Assembly: GCA_021496505.1 (NCBI GenBank)
Contig: CP053031.1
Coordinates: 2,720,001 to 2,784,000 of the forward strand
Length of the DNA: 64,000 nucleotides
Source of the DNA: Thermoleophilia bacterium SCSIO 60948
Lineage (GTDB): Bacteria; Actinomycetota; Thermoleophilia; Solirubrobacterales; 70-9
Direction of reading: 5' to 3'
Shown here: positions 17,801 to 28,431 of the stretch, piece by piece
How positions within the stretch are numbered: the stretch's first letter is position 1
Layout: the number at the start of each line of letters is the position of its first letter
Notes under the pieces: model-generated
The model's input: the letters and a program-made list of their open reading frames with translations, nothing else
What the model was told of the DNA's origin: nothing
The model's database searches: none
Program-made: the position numbers and the translations under genes

Positions 17801-19382
17801 CGCCCAGTTGCGCTTCTCGACTCCCGGCGTCGAGCTGATCTCGCCGCCGCCGCACCACGACATCTACTCGATCGAGGACCTCAAGCAGCTGATCTACGAC
17901 CTGCGCACGGCGAATCCGCGCGCGTCGGTCTCGGTCAAGCTCGCAGCGCAGGCCGGCGTCGGCACCGTCGCCTCGGGCGTCGTCAAGGCCGGCGCCGACC
18001 ACCTCGTGATCGCCGGCTTCGACGGCGGCACCGGCGCCTCGCCCCAGTCCTCGATCCAGTCGGCGGGCGTTCCGTGGGAGCTCGGGCTCGCCGAGACCCA
18101 GCAGGCGCTGCTTGCCGCCGAGCTCCGCGACCGCGTCGTCGTCCAGTCCGACGGCCAGATGCGCACGGGCCGCGACGTCGTGATCGCGGCGATCCTCGGC
18201 GCCGACGAGGTCGGGCTCTCGACCGCGCCCTTGATCGCGACCGGCTGCATCATGATGCGGGTCTGCCACCTCAACACGTGCCCGGTCGGGGTCGCGACGC
18301 AGGACCCCGTGCTGCGGGCGCGGTTCTCGGGACGGCCCGAGCACGTGACGCGTTTCATGCTCTTCGTCGCCGAGGAGGCGCGGGAGCTGATCGCGAAGCT
18401 CGGCGCGAAGAGCTACGAGGAGATCGTCGGGCGCACCGAGCTGCTCGAGCCGCTCGGCGTCGTCGATCACTGGAAGGCGCGTAGCGTCGACCTGCGGCCG
18501 TTGCTCGAGGTGCCCGAGGCCGGGCGCGACGCGGCCCGCCACTTCGTCAAGGCGAACCCGGTGCCCTCTGAGGGCGGCCACTTCGATCGCCGCATCCTCG
18601 ACGAGGTCCGCCCGGCGATCAGCGACGGCGCCGACGTGCGAATCGAGCGCAAGGTCGTCAACACGGACCTCACGATCGGCGGCCTGATCTCGAGCGAGAT
18701 CGCCCGCGAGTACGGCCCCGACGGCCTGACCGAGGGCTCGGTCGAGCTCGTCCTGCGGGGGTCCGCGGGCCAGAGCTTCGGCGCCTGGCTCTCGCCCGGC
18801 GTCTCGATCGATCTCCAGGGCGACGTCAACGACTACGCCGGCAAGGGTCTCTCGGGCGGCACGATCTCGGTCCGCCCCGACGACGACGTCGACTACGAGG
18901 CGACCGAGAACGTCGTCGCGGGCAACGTCGCGCTCTATGGAGCCACGGGCGGGCGCGCGTTCTTCCGCGGCCTCGCCGGCGAGCGCTTCGCGGTCCGCAA
19001 CTCCGGTGCCTGGACGGTCGTCGAGGGGATCGGCGACCACGGCTGCGAGTACATGACCGGCGGGCGGGTCGTCGTCCTCGGCGCGGTCGGACCGAACTTC
19101 GCCGCCGGGATGAGCGGCGGTGTCGCCTACGTGCTCGACGAGCACGGCAGCTTCGAGCGCATGGTCAACCACGGCATGGTCGACCTCGAGGAGATCGACG
19201 AATCCGACGCCGAGGACGTCCGCGGCCTGATCACCGAGCACCTCGAGCGCACCGCCTCGCCGGTCGCCGAGCGCCTGCTCGGCGACTGGGACGCAGCCAT
19301 GGCGAAGTTCGTCCGCGTGATTCCGCGCGGTTATCGCGAGGCGCTCGCGGCCAAGGAGCAGCGCGCGGAGGCCGCTGCCTGA
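14820..19382 (+). CDS. gltB: Glutamate synthase large subunit
   Basis: This subunit makes glutamate from 2-oxoglutarate and glutamine-derived ammonia, working with GltD. From the TTG at 14820 it is 1520 aa. Cys19 (DACGVACMARLDG) is the N-terminal nucleophile of the class II glutaminase domain after removal of a short propeptide. The glutaminase domain contains FSTNTNPSWELAQPFR and HNGEINT. The central and FMN-binding synthase domains follow, with GEGGEDRRR, PGEGGQLPGHKV and the 3Fe-4S cysteines in CIMMRVCHLNTCPVG (near residue 1143). A GXGXG beta-helix ends the protein. No ATG or GTG fits just upstream of the nucleophile, so TTG is the likely start, with GAGAG nearby. The stop overlaps the gltD start (TGATG). 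Confidence 0.93.
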   Translation: MKPKPVKPLHDPLSFRDACGVACMARLDGRSTHDVVERSLTALDRLEHRGAAGADETTGDGAGIMVELPYRLLSEKRGEFGIERELPERGRLALGMGFLRGSDADLERIERRVDELCAEFGQRVLGWREVPVVGDKAGRVAGESMPRIRQVLIEAGPDTEAGQDFERRLYLIRRNSEREMRSELAFPSFSSRTCVYKGMLTAPQLRDFYPDLTDPALETNFAIVHSRFSTNTNPSWELAQPFRMIAHNGEINTARGNMNWMRAREASMSSEALGEDLERCFPLIPEGTSDSAAFDRALELLVIGGRSTAHAKMMMIPQAYEGRPDVDADLTDFYRFHSALLEPWDGPAAVVSSDGRVLVATVDRNGLRPGRWVLSRDGWVGLSSEAGTFDVEPEKVERVGRLEPGRLFAVDLVDGELSVDGEAEHIVASKQPYGEWHDRSTLSLADLPEPKPRSSRVDPRKLRTRQLAFGYTQEDLRVLIAPLARDGKEPTGSMGNDAALAVFSEQRPSLFGYFKQRFAQVTNPAIDPVREELVMSLSTRIGARGNLLDEKPADAHQILIDHPVLTDRQLDRLRAVTERGLRARRIAAVWPVADGPEGMARALERIHAEAAEALDQGVSQIILSDRGVDSGLAPIPSLLSLASLHEALVRQGVRLRCSLIVESGEPREIHHIAALIGYGADAVNPYLMLESIGHLAGRGAIDGELGPDEGRDRAIQGICKGLMKVLSKMGISTISSYRGAQIFEAVGLDEELIAEHFTGTPSRIGGVGLETLAREALDRHARAYPEAHKLTLPQHVEAGALPVEHERLLPQGGLYQWRRDGERHMWEPATVASLQRATRSENGDGEESWEEFSHRVNDENSRQALLRGLLDFKLAETPTDLTDVEPSNEIVKRFSTGAMSLGALSPEAHETLAVAMNRLGGKSNSGEGGEDRRRNTTDPNGDQRRSRIRQVASGRFGVDIDYLQRADQIQIKIAQGAKPGEGGQLPGHKVDDYIAQLRFSTPGVELISPPPHHDIYSIEDLKQLIYDLRTANPRASVSVKLAAQAGVGTVASGVVKAGADHLVIAGFDGGTGASPQSSIQSAGVPWELGLAETQQALLAAELRDRVVVQSDGQMRTGRDVVIAAILGADEVGLSTAPLIATGCIMMRVCHLNTCPVGVATQDPVLRARFSGRPEHVTRFMLFVAEEARELIAKLGAKSYEEIVGRTELLEPLGVVDHWKARSVDLRPLLEVPEAGRDAARHFVKANPVPSEGGHFDRRILDEVRPAISDGADVRIERKVVNTDLTIGGLISSEIAREYGPDGLTEGSVELVLRGSAGQSFGAWLSPGVSIDLQGDVNDYAGKGLSGGTISVRPDDDVDYEATENVVAGNVALYGATGGRAFFRGLAGERFAVRNSGAWTVVEGIGDHGCEYMTGGRVVVLGAVGPNFAAGMSGGVAYVLDEHGSFERMVNHGMVDLEEIDESDAEDVRGLITEHLERTASPVAERLLGDWDAAMAKFVRVIPRGYREALAAKEQRAEAAA

Positions 19383-20809
19383 TGCCCGATCCGCGCGGAT
19401 TCCTCGAGGTCGAGCGCGTCGTCGCGCCGGAGCGGCCCGCCTCCGAGCGCGTCGCCGACTACGCCGAGATCTACGAGACGTTGCCCGACCACGAGCTCTC
19501 GCGCCAGGCGTCGCGGTGCATGGACTGCGGCGTGCCGTTCTGCAACAACGCCTGCCCGCTCGGCAACCTGATCCCGGACTGGAACGACCTCGTCCGCGCC
19601 GACGACTGGCGCGCGGCCTCCGAGCAGCTCCACGCGACGAACAACTTCCCCGAGTTCACCGGACTGATCTGCCCGGCGCCGTGCGAGTCGGCCTGCGTGC
19701 TCGACATCGACGACGACCCCGTGATGATCAAGCAGATCGAGCTCGGCATCGTCCAGCGCGCGTTCGAGGAGGGCTGGATCGTCCCCGCCGTCCCCGAGAA
19801 GCGGACCGGACAGACCGTCGGGATCATCGGCTCCGGTCCCGCCGGCCTCGCGGCGGCCGACGAGCTCAACCGCGTCGGCCACACGGTCACCGTGTACGAG
19901 CGCGACGAGGCGCCCGGCGGGCTGCTGCGCTTCGGCGTTCCCGACGCGAAGCTCGAGAAGTGGATGATCGACCGCCGCGTCGCGATGCTCGAGCGCGGCG
20001 GCATCCGCTTCGAGTGCGACGTCGACGCCGGGGTCGACGTCTCGGTCGAGGAGCTGCGAAGCCGCCACGACGCGCTGCTGATCGCCGTCGGCTCGCGGGT
20101 CGAGCGTCCGCTCGACGTCCCCGGCTCGGACCTCGAAGGGGTCCACTTCGCGATGGAGTACCTCTACGGCCGCAACCGCGCCGTCGCCCGTTCGATGGGC
20201 CAGGGCGCGCCGGCGGCGCCGGGCGAGGTGTCGGCGGCCGGCAAGCGGGTCATCGTGATCGGTGGCGGCGACACCGGCATGGACTGCATCTCCAACGCGC
20301 TGCGCGAGGGCGCGACGGACGCCGTGATGCTCGACGTCTACCCCGAGGTGCCCGAGGACGGCCGCTACGCCGACACCCCGTGGCCGCTGCAGAAGAAGCG
20401 GACCTTCAGCACCTACGCGCTCGACGAGGGTGGCGAGCGACGGTTCGGCAACCAGGTGATCCGCCTCGAGGGCGATGGCAGGGTCCAGAAGCTCATCGGC
20501 CGCAAGGTCACGGGCAACTCCTCCAGCACCCTCGAGCCGGTCGAGGGCTCGGAGTACGAGATGGACGCCGACCTCGTCCTCGTCGCGATCGGATTCACCC
20601 AGCCCGCCGAGGGACCGCTGACCGACGACCTCGAGCGCACGAAGCGCGGCAACATCGCCGACACCGTCTTCAAGACCTCGCACGACGGCACGTTCGTCGC
20701 CGGCGACGCCCGAGTCGGCGCGTCGCTCATAGTCACTGCGATCGCCGAGGGGCGCCGCAGCGCGCGATCGATCGAGAAGTGGCTGCGCGAGCGCGCGACG
20801 ACCGCGTAG
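19382..20809 (+). CDS. gltD: Glutamate synthase small subunit
   Basis: This 475-aa protein is the NADPH-dependent electron-delivering subunit of glutamate synthase. The N-terminal region holds two cysteine clusters for 4Fe-4S centres: CMDCGVPFCNNACPLGN and CPAPCESAC. A FAD-binding motif GIIGSGPAGLAAAD follows near residue 147, then an NAD(P)-binding motif VIVIGGGDTGMDC near residue 290. The start overlaps the gltB stop by one base (TGATG), so the two subunits are translated in step. A hairpin at 20850-20880 ends the transcript. Confidence 0.95.
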   Translation: MPDPRGFLEVERVVAPERPASERVADYAEIYETLPDHELSRQASRCMDCGVPFCNNACPLGNLIPDWNDLVRADDWRAASEQLHATNNFPEFTGLICPAPCESACVLDIDDDPVMIKQIELGIVQRAFEEGWIVPAVPEKRTGQTVGIIGSGPAGLAAADELNRVGHTVTVYERDEAPGGLLRFGVPDAKLEKWMIDRRVAMLERGGIRFECDVDAGVDVSVEELRSRHDALLIAVGSRVERPLDVPGSDLEGVHFAMEYLYGRNRAVARSMGQGAPAAPGEVSAAGKRVIVIGGGDTGMDCISNALREGATDAVMLDVYPEVPEDGRYADTPWPLQKKRTFSTYALDEGGERRFGNQVIRLEGDGRVQKLIGRKVTGNSSSTLEPVEGSEYEMDADLVLVAIGFTQPAEGPLTDDLERTKRGNIADTVFKTSHDGTFVAGDARVGASLIVTAIAEGRRSARSIEKWLRERATTA

Positions 20810-20849
20810 CGACGAGGCACCGGGCTCGACGTCTCTGCTCGGGCTCGGT

Positions 20850-20880
20850 GACGAAACCACGGATAACCGTGGGTTTCGTC
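20850..20880. terminator. Bidirectional hairpin terminator between gltD and the AsnO-like gene
   Basis: GACGAAACC-ACGG pairs with CCGTGGGTTTCGTC through a 13-bp stem with a single bulged C and a loop of ATAA. It lies between two convergent genes, 40 nt from each stop. Confidence 0.7.
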
Positions 20881-20919
20881 CCCCAATTCAGCGCCTGACG
20901 CCGGAGTGGTCGCCCGGAC

Positions 20920-22701
20920 TCATGCCTCGAGCGTCTGCAGCCACATCTCGAGCGTGCCGAGCTGCCAGAGGCGGTTTCCGTCGAGGTTCGTCATGTGCTC
21001 GTTCGGCGCGTCGAGCAGTCGCCGGACCTCGTCGGGGCGAAACAGCGAGCGGTTGGCGGCCGCGCGCGACAGCAGCGCCTCGCGGACCATCTCGAGCGGC
21101 TTGCCCTCGAGATGGGAGATGGCCGGCACCGGAAAATAGCCCTTCGGCCGGTCGATGACCTCGCTCGGCAGCAGGCGGCGACCGGCGTCCTTGAGCACGC
21201 CCTTGCCCTCCTGATCGAGCTTGAGCTCGGGCGGGCAGCGGGCCGCGAGCTCGACCAGCTCGTGGTCGAGGAACGGCACCCGCGCCTCGACGCCCCAGGC
21301 CATGGTCATGTTGTCGACCCGCTTGACCGGGTCGTCGACCAACATCACCTCGGTGTCGATCCGCAGCGCCCGGTCGACCGGCTCGTCGGCTCCCGGTCGC
21401 CCGAAGTGGCGGCGGACGAAGCGCTCCGAGGGGTCGTGGTCGAGCAGGTAGGCGTCGGTGACCGTCCGCCGCACGTCGGAGTGATCGCCGTCGAAGAACG
21501 CCGAGCGGTAGGTCTCGAAGCCCGAGCCGTCCGCGTCGGCATCGGCGACCTTCTCGTACCAGTGGTAGCCGGCGAAGACCTCGTCGGCGCCCTGGCCCGA
21601 CTGGACGACCTTGACGTGCTTCGAGACCTGCTCGGAGAGCAGGAAGAAGGCGACGTTGTCGTGGCTCACCATCGGCTCGGACTGGGCCGCGATGGCGTCG
21701 GGCAGCGCGTCGACGAGCCGCCCGACCGGGACGCGATCGCGGTGATGGACGGTGCCGTAGCGCTCGGCGACCAGATCGGAGTAGTGGAACTCGTCGCCCG
21801 AGCGCCCGCCGACGGACTCGAAGCCGACCGAGAACGTCTCGAGCCCGGTCTGCCCCTGCTCGGCGAGCAGCGCCACGATCAGGCTGGAGTCCAGGCCGCC
21901 CGAGAGCAATACGCCGACCGGGACGTCGGCGACCATCCGCCGCTCGACGGCGAGCCGCAGCGCGCCCAGGACCGCGTCCTGCCAGTCGGCCGCGTCCATG
22001 TGGTCCTCGCCGGAGTCGCGCGAGAAATCGGGCCGCCAGTAGACGCGCTCCTCGCGCGACCCGTCGGGCTCGATGACCATCAGCCGGCCGGGGCCGAGCT
22101 TGCGTACCCCGCTGAGGACGGTTCGCGGCGCCGGGACTACCGCATGCCAGCTCATGTAGTGGTGGAGCGCGACGGGATCGACCGACGTGTCGACGCCGCC
22201 CCCGGCGATCAGCGCCTGCGGGGTCGAGGCGAAGCGGAAGGACCCGTCGACCTCGGAGTGGTAGAGCGGCTTGATGCCGAGCCGGTCACGCCCGAGGATC
22301 ATCCGGCCCGGTCCGCGCTCGACGAGCGCGAACGCGAACATCCCCAGCAGATGGTCGACGAAATCGAGGCCCCAGCGGTGGTAGGCCTTGATCAGGACCT
22401 CCGTGTCCGAGGTCGAGAAGAAGCGGTAGCCCTCGGCCGTCAGCTCCTCGCGGAGCTGGGGATAGTTGTAGATGCAGCCGTTGAAGACGATCGCGATGCC
22501 GAGCTCGTCGTCGACCATCGGTTGCGAGCCGGTCTCGGAGAGGTCGATGATCTTCAGCCGCCGATGCGCGAGCGCGATCTGCCCCTCCGCCCACGAGCCG
22601 TCGCCGTCGGGACCGCGCGGGGCGACGCGGGCCGCCATCCGCTCGGCGCGCTCGCGGCTCGCAATGCCGCCCGGAACGATCTCTCCCGCGAACCCGCACA
22701 T
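20920..22701 (-). CDS. AsnO-like glutamine-dependent amidotransferase (asparagine synthase family)
   Basis: This 593-aa enzyme uses glutamine nitrogen to amidate a carboxylate. Cys2 in MCGFAGE is the nucleophile of the class II glutaminase domain (RGPDGDG, NGCIYNY). The C-terminal synthase domain has the PP-loop SGGLDSSLI near residue 270. Length and blocks such as HRRLKIIDLSE, HHYMSWHAVVPAPRT and VVQSGQGADEVFAGYHWY closely recall the AsnO group that makes N-acetylglutaminylglutamine amide in proteobacteria, rather than ordinary AsnB. An AGGAGGTC site precedes the ATG. The ATP-grasp gene ends 10 nt upstream, so the pair is co-transcribed. Plain asparagine synthesis is the alternative. Confidence 0.8.
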   Translation of the reverse strand: MCGFAGEIVPGGIASRERAERMAARVAPRGPDGDGSWAEGQIALAHRRLKIIDLSETGSQPMVDDELGIAIVFNGCIYNYPQLREELTAEGYRFFSTSDTEVLIKAYHRWGLDFVDHLLGMFAFALVERGPGRMILGRDRLGIKPLYHSEVDGSFRFASTPQALIAGGGVDTSVDPVALHHYMSWHAVVPAPRTVLSGVRKLGPGRLMVIEPDGSREERVYWRPDFSRDSGEDHMDAADWQDAVLGALRLAVERRMVADVPVGVLLSGGLDSSLIVALLAEQGQTGLETFSVGFESVGGRSGDEFHYSDLVAERYGTVHHRDRVPVGRLVDALPDAIAAQSEPMVSHDNVAFFLLSEQVSKHVKVVQSGQGADEVFAGYHWYEKVADADADGSGFETYRSAFFDGDHSDVRRTVTDAYLLDHDPSERFVRRHFGRPGADEPVDRALRIDTEVMLVDDPVKRVDNMTMAWGVEARVPFLDHELVELAARCPPELKLDQEGKGVLKDAGRRLLPSEVIDRPKGYFPVPAISHLEGKPLEMVREALLSRAAANRSLFRPDEVRRLLDAPNEHMTNLDGNRLWQLGTLEMWLQTLEA

Positions 22702-22711
22702 CGCCGACCTC

Positions 22712-24235
22712 CTATCCCCGTCCCGCCCGCTCTGCCACGACCCAGGTGTCCTTGGCCCCGCCCTTCTGCGACGAGTTGACGACGAAGGCGCCGCGGTCGC
22801 GCGCGAAGCGCGTCAGACCCCCGGGGACGATCAGATCGCCGATCGCGAACGCTCGCAGGTCGACGTGGCGCGGCTCGAGCGCGCCGTCGTGGACGGTCGG
22901 GTGGGTCGAGAGCTCGACGGTCTCCTGGGCCACGAATCCCTCCGGGTCGCGCTCGACCTCGCGGCGGATCCGCTCGCGGTCCTCGGGCCGCGCGTGGGCG
23001 CCGATGAAGACCCCATATCCCCCGTGACCCGCCCGCGGCTTGATCACGAGCTCCTCGAAGCGCTCGAGCGCGGCGGCGCGCTCGTCGGGCCGGGTCAGGT
23101 CGATCGTTCGCACCGACTCGACGAGGGGCTCCTCACCGAGGTAGAAGCGGATCATCGCCTCGACGTAGGCATGGGTCAGCTTGTCGTCGGCGACCCCGGT
23201 CCCGAAGCCGTTGACGACCGTGAGCCTGCCGGCGCGAAGCGGCTCGAGGAAGAGCCCGGCCACCCAGTTCGGCGACCCGGTCGCGTCGACGAGGAGCTCC
23301 TCGTCCGAGCGCCGCAGGACGACTCCGACCTCGGACTCCTCCCCCGCGACGGTCGCGAGCAGGACGTCGCCGCGGAGTCGCAGCGCCGCCGGCTCGACGA
23401 CCGCGACGCCGAGCCGCCGGCCGAGCTCGTCGTGCTCGAATCGCGCGCCGGCGTCGATCGAGTCGGAGAGCAGGACCGCGAGCTCGGGTCCCTCGGGCGG
23501 GCGCGCGGCCTCGAGGACGGCGGCGAGCCCATCGACGGCCGGATCGATGTCGAGCCGCGCGCCGCGGGTCGCGTCCAGCTCGACCGAGGCGGCGGCCAGC
23601 CCCTCGTCGAGCGCCTGCCGCGCGGCGAGCGCGTAGGCGAGGCCGGACGGGGTGCGCAGGTTGTCCTCGAGCACACGCAGGACGCCGTCCCGGCCGCGGA
23701 CGAGGTCGAATCCGATCAGCGGCGTGTGCCCGCCGGGGACGGCGACGCCGTCGAGCAGCGGCTGATGGTGCTGGGCGAGGTCGATGACCCGAGCCGGCAC
23801 GACGCCCGCCGCGACGATCCTGCGCTCGCCGTAGAGGTCGGCGAGGAACGCGTTCAGCGCCCGGGCTCGTTGCGCCAGCCCGGTGGCGATCGCGTCCCAC
23901 TCCGCGGCGGCGATGACCCGGGGCACGGGATCTACGTGGAAGGTCTGGCCGCGCCGACCGCCGAAGGTGACGTCGCGCCGGGCGAGACGGCGTTGGAGGT
24001 CGGACTCGAGCCGAGCGAGGTCGACGCCTTCGAGCGCCCCGATGAGCTCGCGGTACTCGGGACGCGGCTCGCCGTCGCGCAGGAGCGCCTCGTCGCGGTG
24101 CTCCGGTAGGTAGGGCCCGCGCGGGGGAGCCTGCGACTGTCGGGGTTCGTGGGGCGAAGCCCGCGAAACGCTATTCGATGACGCTCCGGGGGGCTCGCGC
24201 TCGCAAGCCTCTGCGAGACTGGGGGCATGGACCAA
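22712..24235 (-). CDS. Circularly permuted type 2 ATP-grasp ligase
   Basis: This family (DUF404/DUF407 type) is thought to form peptide or amide bonds with ATP. Conserved blocks seen are RRGQTFHVDPVPRVI, EWDAIATGLAQRARALNAFLADLYG, NGFGTGVADDKLTHAY, VIKPRAGHGGYGVFIG and GLTRFARDRGAFVVNSSQKGGAKDTWV. The 5' end is uncertain: conservation begins near 24105, but no in-frame ATG, GTG or TTG occurs until the TTG at 24235, which overlaps the start of the divergent MBL gene. A -10-like TAGCGT (24173-24168) suggests a shorter product with an unusual start. It is followed after 10 nt by the AsnO-like gene. The usual alpha-E partner of this family is absent. Confidence 0.82.
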   Translation of the reverse strand: MVHAPSLAEACEREPPGASSNSVSRASPHEPRQSQAPPRGPYLPEHRDEALLRDGEPRPEYRELIGALEGVDLARLESDLQRRLARRDVTFGGRRGQTFHVDPVPRVIAAAEWDAIATGLAQRARALNAFLADLYGERRIVAAGVVPARVIDLAQHHQPLLDGVAVPGGHTPLIGFDLVRGRDGVLRVLEDNLRTPSGLAYALAARQALDEGLAAASVELDATRGARLDIDPAVDGLAAVLEAARPPEGPELAVLLSDSIDAGARFEHDELGRRLGVAVVEPAALRLRGDVLLATVAGEESEVGVVLRRSDEELLVDATGSPNWVAGLFLEPLRAGRLTVVNGFGTGVADDKLTHAYVEAMIRFYLGEEPLVESVRTIDLTRPDERAAALERFEELVIKPRAGHGGYGVFIGAHARPEDRERIRREVERDPEGFVAQETVELSTHPTVHDGALEPRHVDLRAFAIGDLIVPGGLTRFARDRGAFVVNSSQKGGAKDTWVVAERAGRG

Positions 24236-24895
24236 ATCCAGCGGGTCGTGCGCTTCGGGATCGTCAACGCCTACCTCGTCGAGGAAGAGGATGGGATGAC
24301 GCTCGTCGACACGGGCCTGCCCGGGTCCTCGCGGGCGATCCTCAAGGCTGCCGCCGAGCGCGGCGGGCGCATCGCGCGGATCGTCCTCACGCATTCCCAC
24401 GGCGACCACATCGGCTCGCTCGATCGCCTCGCCGCCGATCTGCCCGACGCCGAGGTGTCGATCTCGCGCCGCGAGGCGAAGCTGCTGCGCAAGGACAAGA
24501 CGCTCGAGCCGGGAGAGCCCGACTCGAAGCTGAGCGGTTCCTATCCGGGCGCGAAGACGGTCCCGGGTCGGCTCCTCGAACCCGGCGAGACGGTCGGCTC
24601 GCTCGAGGTCCACGCGGCGCCGGGCCACACCCCCGGCCACGTCGCGCTGCTCGATCCGCGCAGCGGCACTCTGATCTGCGGCGACGCCTACTCGACGCTC
24701 GGCGGGGTCGCCACCTCGGCAAAGCCGAATCCGCGCTTTCCGCTGCCGGCGATCGCCACCTGGGACCGTCCGACCGCGCTCGAGACGGCAAAGCGCCTGC
24801 GCGCGCTCGAGCCGAGGCACCTGGCGCCGGGCCACGGCAGGATCGTCGACTCACCCGTCGCGGCGATGGATGCCGCGATCGCCGCCGCGAGCTGA
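24227..24895 (+). CDS. MBL-fold metallo-hydrolase
   Basis: This is a 222-aa cytoplasmic metallo-beta-lactamase-fold hydrolase. Metal ligands are in [11 protein letters not shown] (HxHxDH, near residue 49), GHTPGH (near residue 130), CGDA (near 150), and the final His of APGHG (near 206). This layout is that of glyoxalase II-like or lactonase-like hydrolases. The substrate cannot be told. The ATG at 24227 follows GGGGGC. The gene is divergent from the ATP-grasp gene, and their 5' ends touch or overlap depending on the true ATP-grasp start. Confidence 0.85.
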   Translation: MDQIQRVVRFGIVNAYLVEEEDGMTLVDTGLPGSSRAILKAAAERGGRIARIVLTHSHGDHIGSLDRLAADLPDAEVSISRREAKLLRKDKTLEPGEPDSKLSGSYPGAKTVPGRLLEPGETVGSLEVHAAPGHTPGHVALLDPRSGTLICGDAYSTLGGVATSAKPNPRFPLPAIATWDRPTALETAKRLRALEPRHLAPGHGRIVDSPVAAMDAAIAAAS

Positions 24896-25130
24896 GCGGA
24901 GCGGGCCGCCCGGGGGCACCCGGAGCGCCGACTGGCCCGTCGGGAGAAACGCTCACGCTCCGACCTCGACGCTATGGACAAAGGCCCCCGGCCTATTGTT
25001 GGACGAGCGGATAAGTGCCGGGAGGCGCGCGAGACCTACGCTCCGCGCTTCCCTCACCGCCACCAATGTCACGTCGAAACGACCGCGCGCGCCCTCCGGC
25101 TGCGCGCGGCGCCAGGAGGCTCAGGACCCC
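24896..25130 (+). other. 235-bp region upstream of glnN
   Basis: No gene is supported here. Candidate promoter-like sequences occur around 24985-25010, but no well-spaced -35/-10 pair is convincing. The last part holds the AGGAGG ribosome binding site of glnN at 25114-25119. Confidence 0.4.
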
Positions 25131-27275
<2,145 letters not shown>

Positions 27276-27317
27276 CGGCGGCCGGGTAGCGCCCGGTCCC
27301 TCACACGCAACCTGTTC

Positions 27318-27345
27318 GACGGGGCGGCCATTCGGTCGCCCCGTC
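27318..27345 (+). terminator. Rho-independent-type terminator after glnN
   Basis: GACGGGGCGGCC and GGTCGCCCCGTC form a 12-bp stem with one G-U pair and the loop ATTC, followed by TCTCGTTTCC. It lies 43 nt after the glnN stop and 24 nt before the convergent esterase stop. Confidence 0.75.
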
Positions 27346-27368
27346 TCGTTTCCGGGGACGTCCCGGTC

Positions 27369-28313
27369 TCAGGACGGGTGGATCAGCCCACGGAACGCGG
27401 CGATCATCTCCTGGCTCGCCGCCTCGGCGCCGTCGGAGATCGGACCGAGCGCGAAGAAACCGTGGATCATCGACTCGAAGCGCAGATCGCGGACCTCGTT
27501 GCCCGCCGCCGCCAGGGCCTCGGCGTAGGCCTGACCGTCGTCTCGCAGCGGGTCGTATCCGGCGGTGGCGACGACCGCGGGCGCCAGCCCGGAGAGGTCG
27601 TCGGCGAGCGCCGGGGACAGGCGCGGGTCGGCCGGATCGGCGTCGGCGGCGAGGTATTGCTCCTGGAACCAGACCATGTCCTCGAGCGTCAGGAAGTAGC
27701 CCTCCGCGTTCTCGGTCATCGAAGCGGGCGCGTCGTCCTCGGTGTGGGTCATGTTCGTCGCCGGGTAGATCAGGAGCTGGGCGATCAGCCCCGGATCGGA
27801 GTCACGGAATTCCTGCGCGAGCACGGCGCTGAAGTTGCCGCCTGCACTGTCGCCGCCGATCGCGACCCGGCGTGGATCGCCGCCGAGCTCCGCGGCGTTG
27901 TCGAACGTCCAGCGAAGCGCCGCGCGGGCGTCGTCGAGCCCGGCGGGGAAGGGATCCTCCGGAGCGAGCCGGTAGTCGCTCGTCACGACGACGCAGCCCG
28001 CGCCTTCGCACAGGATCCGGCACTGCCAGTCGTAGCCCTCGAGGTCGCCGATCGTGAACCCGCCGCCGTGGACGAAGAGCAGCGTCGGCCACGGGCCCTC
28101 GCCCTGCGGACGGTAGATCCGCGCGTCGCGCTCACCGTCGCCGCCCGGGACCGTTGTCTCCTCGACGGATCCGACCTCGAGCGGGCGGTTCATCGCGATG
28201 CCGGCGAAGACGTTGCGAAGCATCTCGCGCCCCTGCTCGGGGCCGAGCGTCGCGAGGCTCGGCCCGCCCTCGATCTGGGACAGCAGGGCTCCGAGTTGCG
28301 GATCGACGCTCAT
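27369..28313 (-). CDS. Alpha/beta hydrolase, HSL-type carboxylesterase
   Basis: This is a 314-aa esterase of the hormone-sensitive-lipase family (family IV). The oxyanion motif is HGGGF (near residue 86), the nucleophile sits in GDSAGG (near 155), the acid is in DPLRDDG (near 256), and the His is in IHGFF (near 286). There is no signal peptide. The ATG at 28313 is chosen over a GTG nine bases upstream because a TAGGGT box lies exactly 7 nt before it, as in many genes here. It is divergent from the Ser/Thr kinase gene. Confidence 0.9.
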   Translation of the reverse strand: MSVDPQLGALLSQIEGGPSLATLGPEQGREMLRNVFAGIAMNRPLEVGSVEETTVPGGDGERDARIYRPQGEGPWPTLLFVHGGGFTIGDLEGYDWQCRILCEGAGCVVVTSDYRLAPEDPFPAGLDDARAALRWTFDNAAELGGDPRRVAIGGDSAGGNFSAVLAQEFRDSDPGLIAQLLIYPATNMTHTEDDAPASMTENAEGYFLTLEDMVWFQEQYLAADADPADPRLSPALADDLSGLAPAVVATAGYDPLRDDGQAYAEALAAAGNEVRDLRFESMIHGFFALGPISDGAEAASQEMIAAFRGLIHPS

Positions 28314-28320
28314 CGGCGCC

Positions 28321-28326
28321 ACCCTA
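28321..28326 (-). promoter_or_regulatory. Leaderless-type -10 box (TAGGGT) for the esterase
   Basis: On the minus strand TAGGGT is followed by 7 nt and the ATG at 28313. Confidence 0.55.
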
Positions 28327-28416
28327 GTCAGCGCGGGGCGCCGGCTCGGACGCCTCGTGCGCGAAAGCCCGCGTTCATGCCCGCGTGCTGGCTTTTCGCT
28401 TCGGCTCGCCGTCGAC

Positions 28417-28422
28417 TAGGCT
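28417..28422 (+). promoter_or_regulatory. Leaderless-type -10 box (TAGGCT) for the Ser/Thr kinase
   Basis: TAGGCT is followed by 9 nt and the ATG at 28432. No ribosome binding site intervenes. Confidence 0.55.
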
Positions 28423-28431
28423 CGGCGCCCG

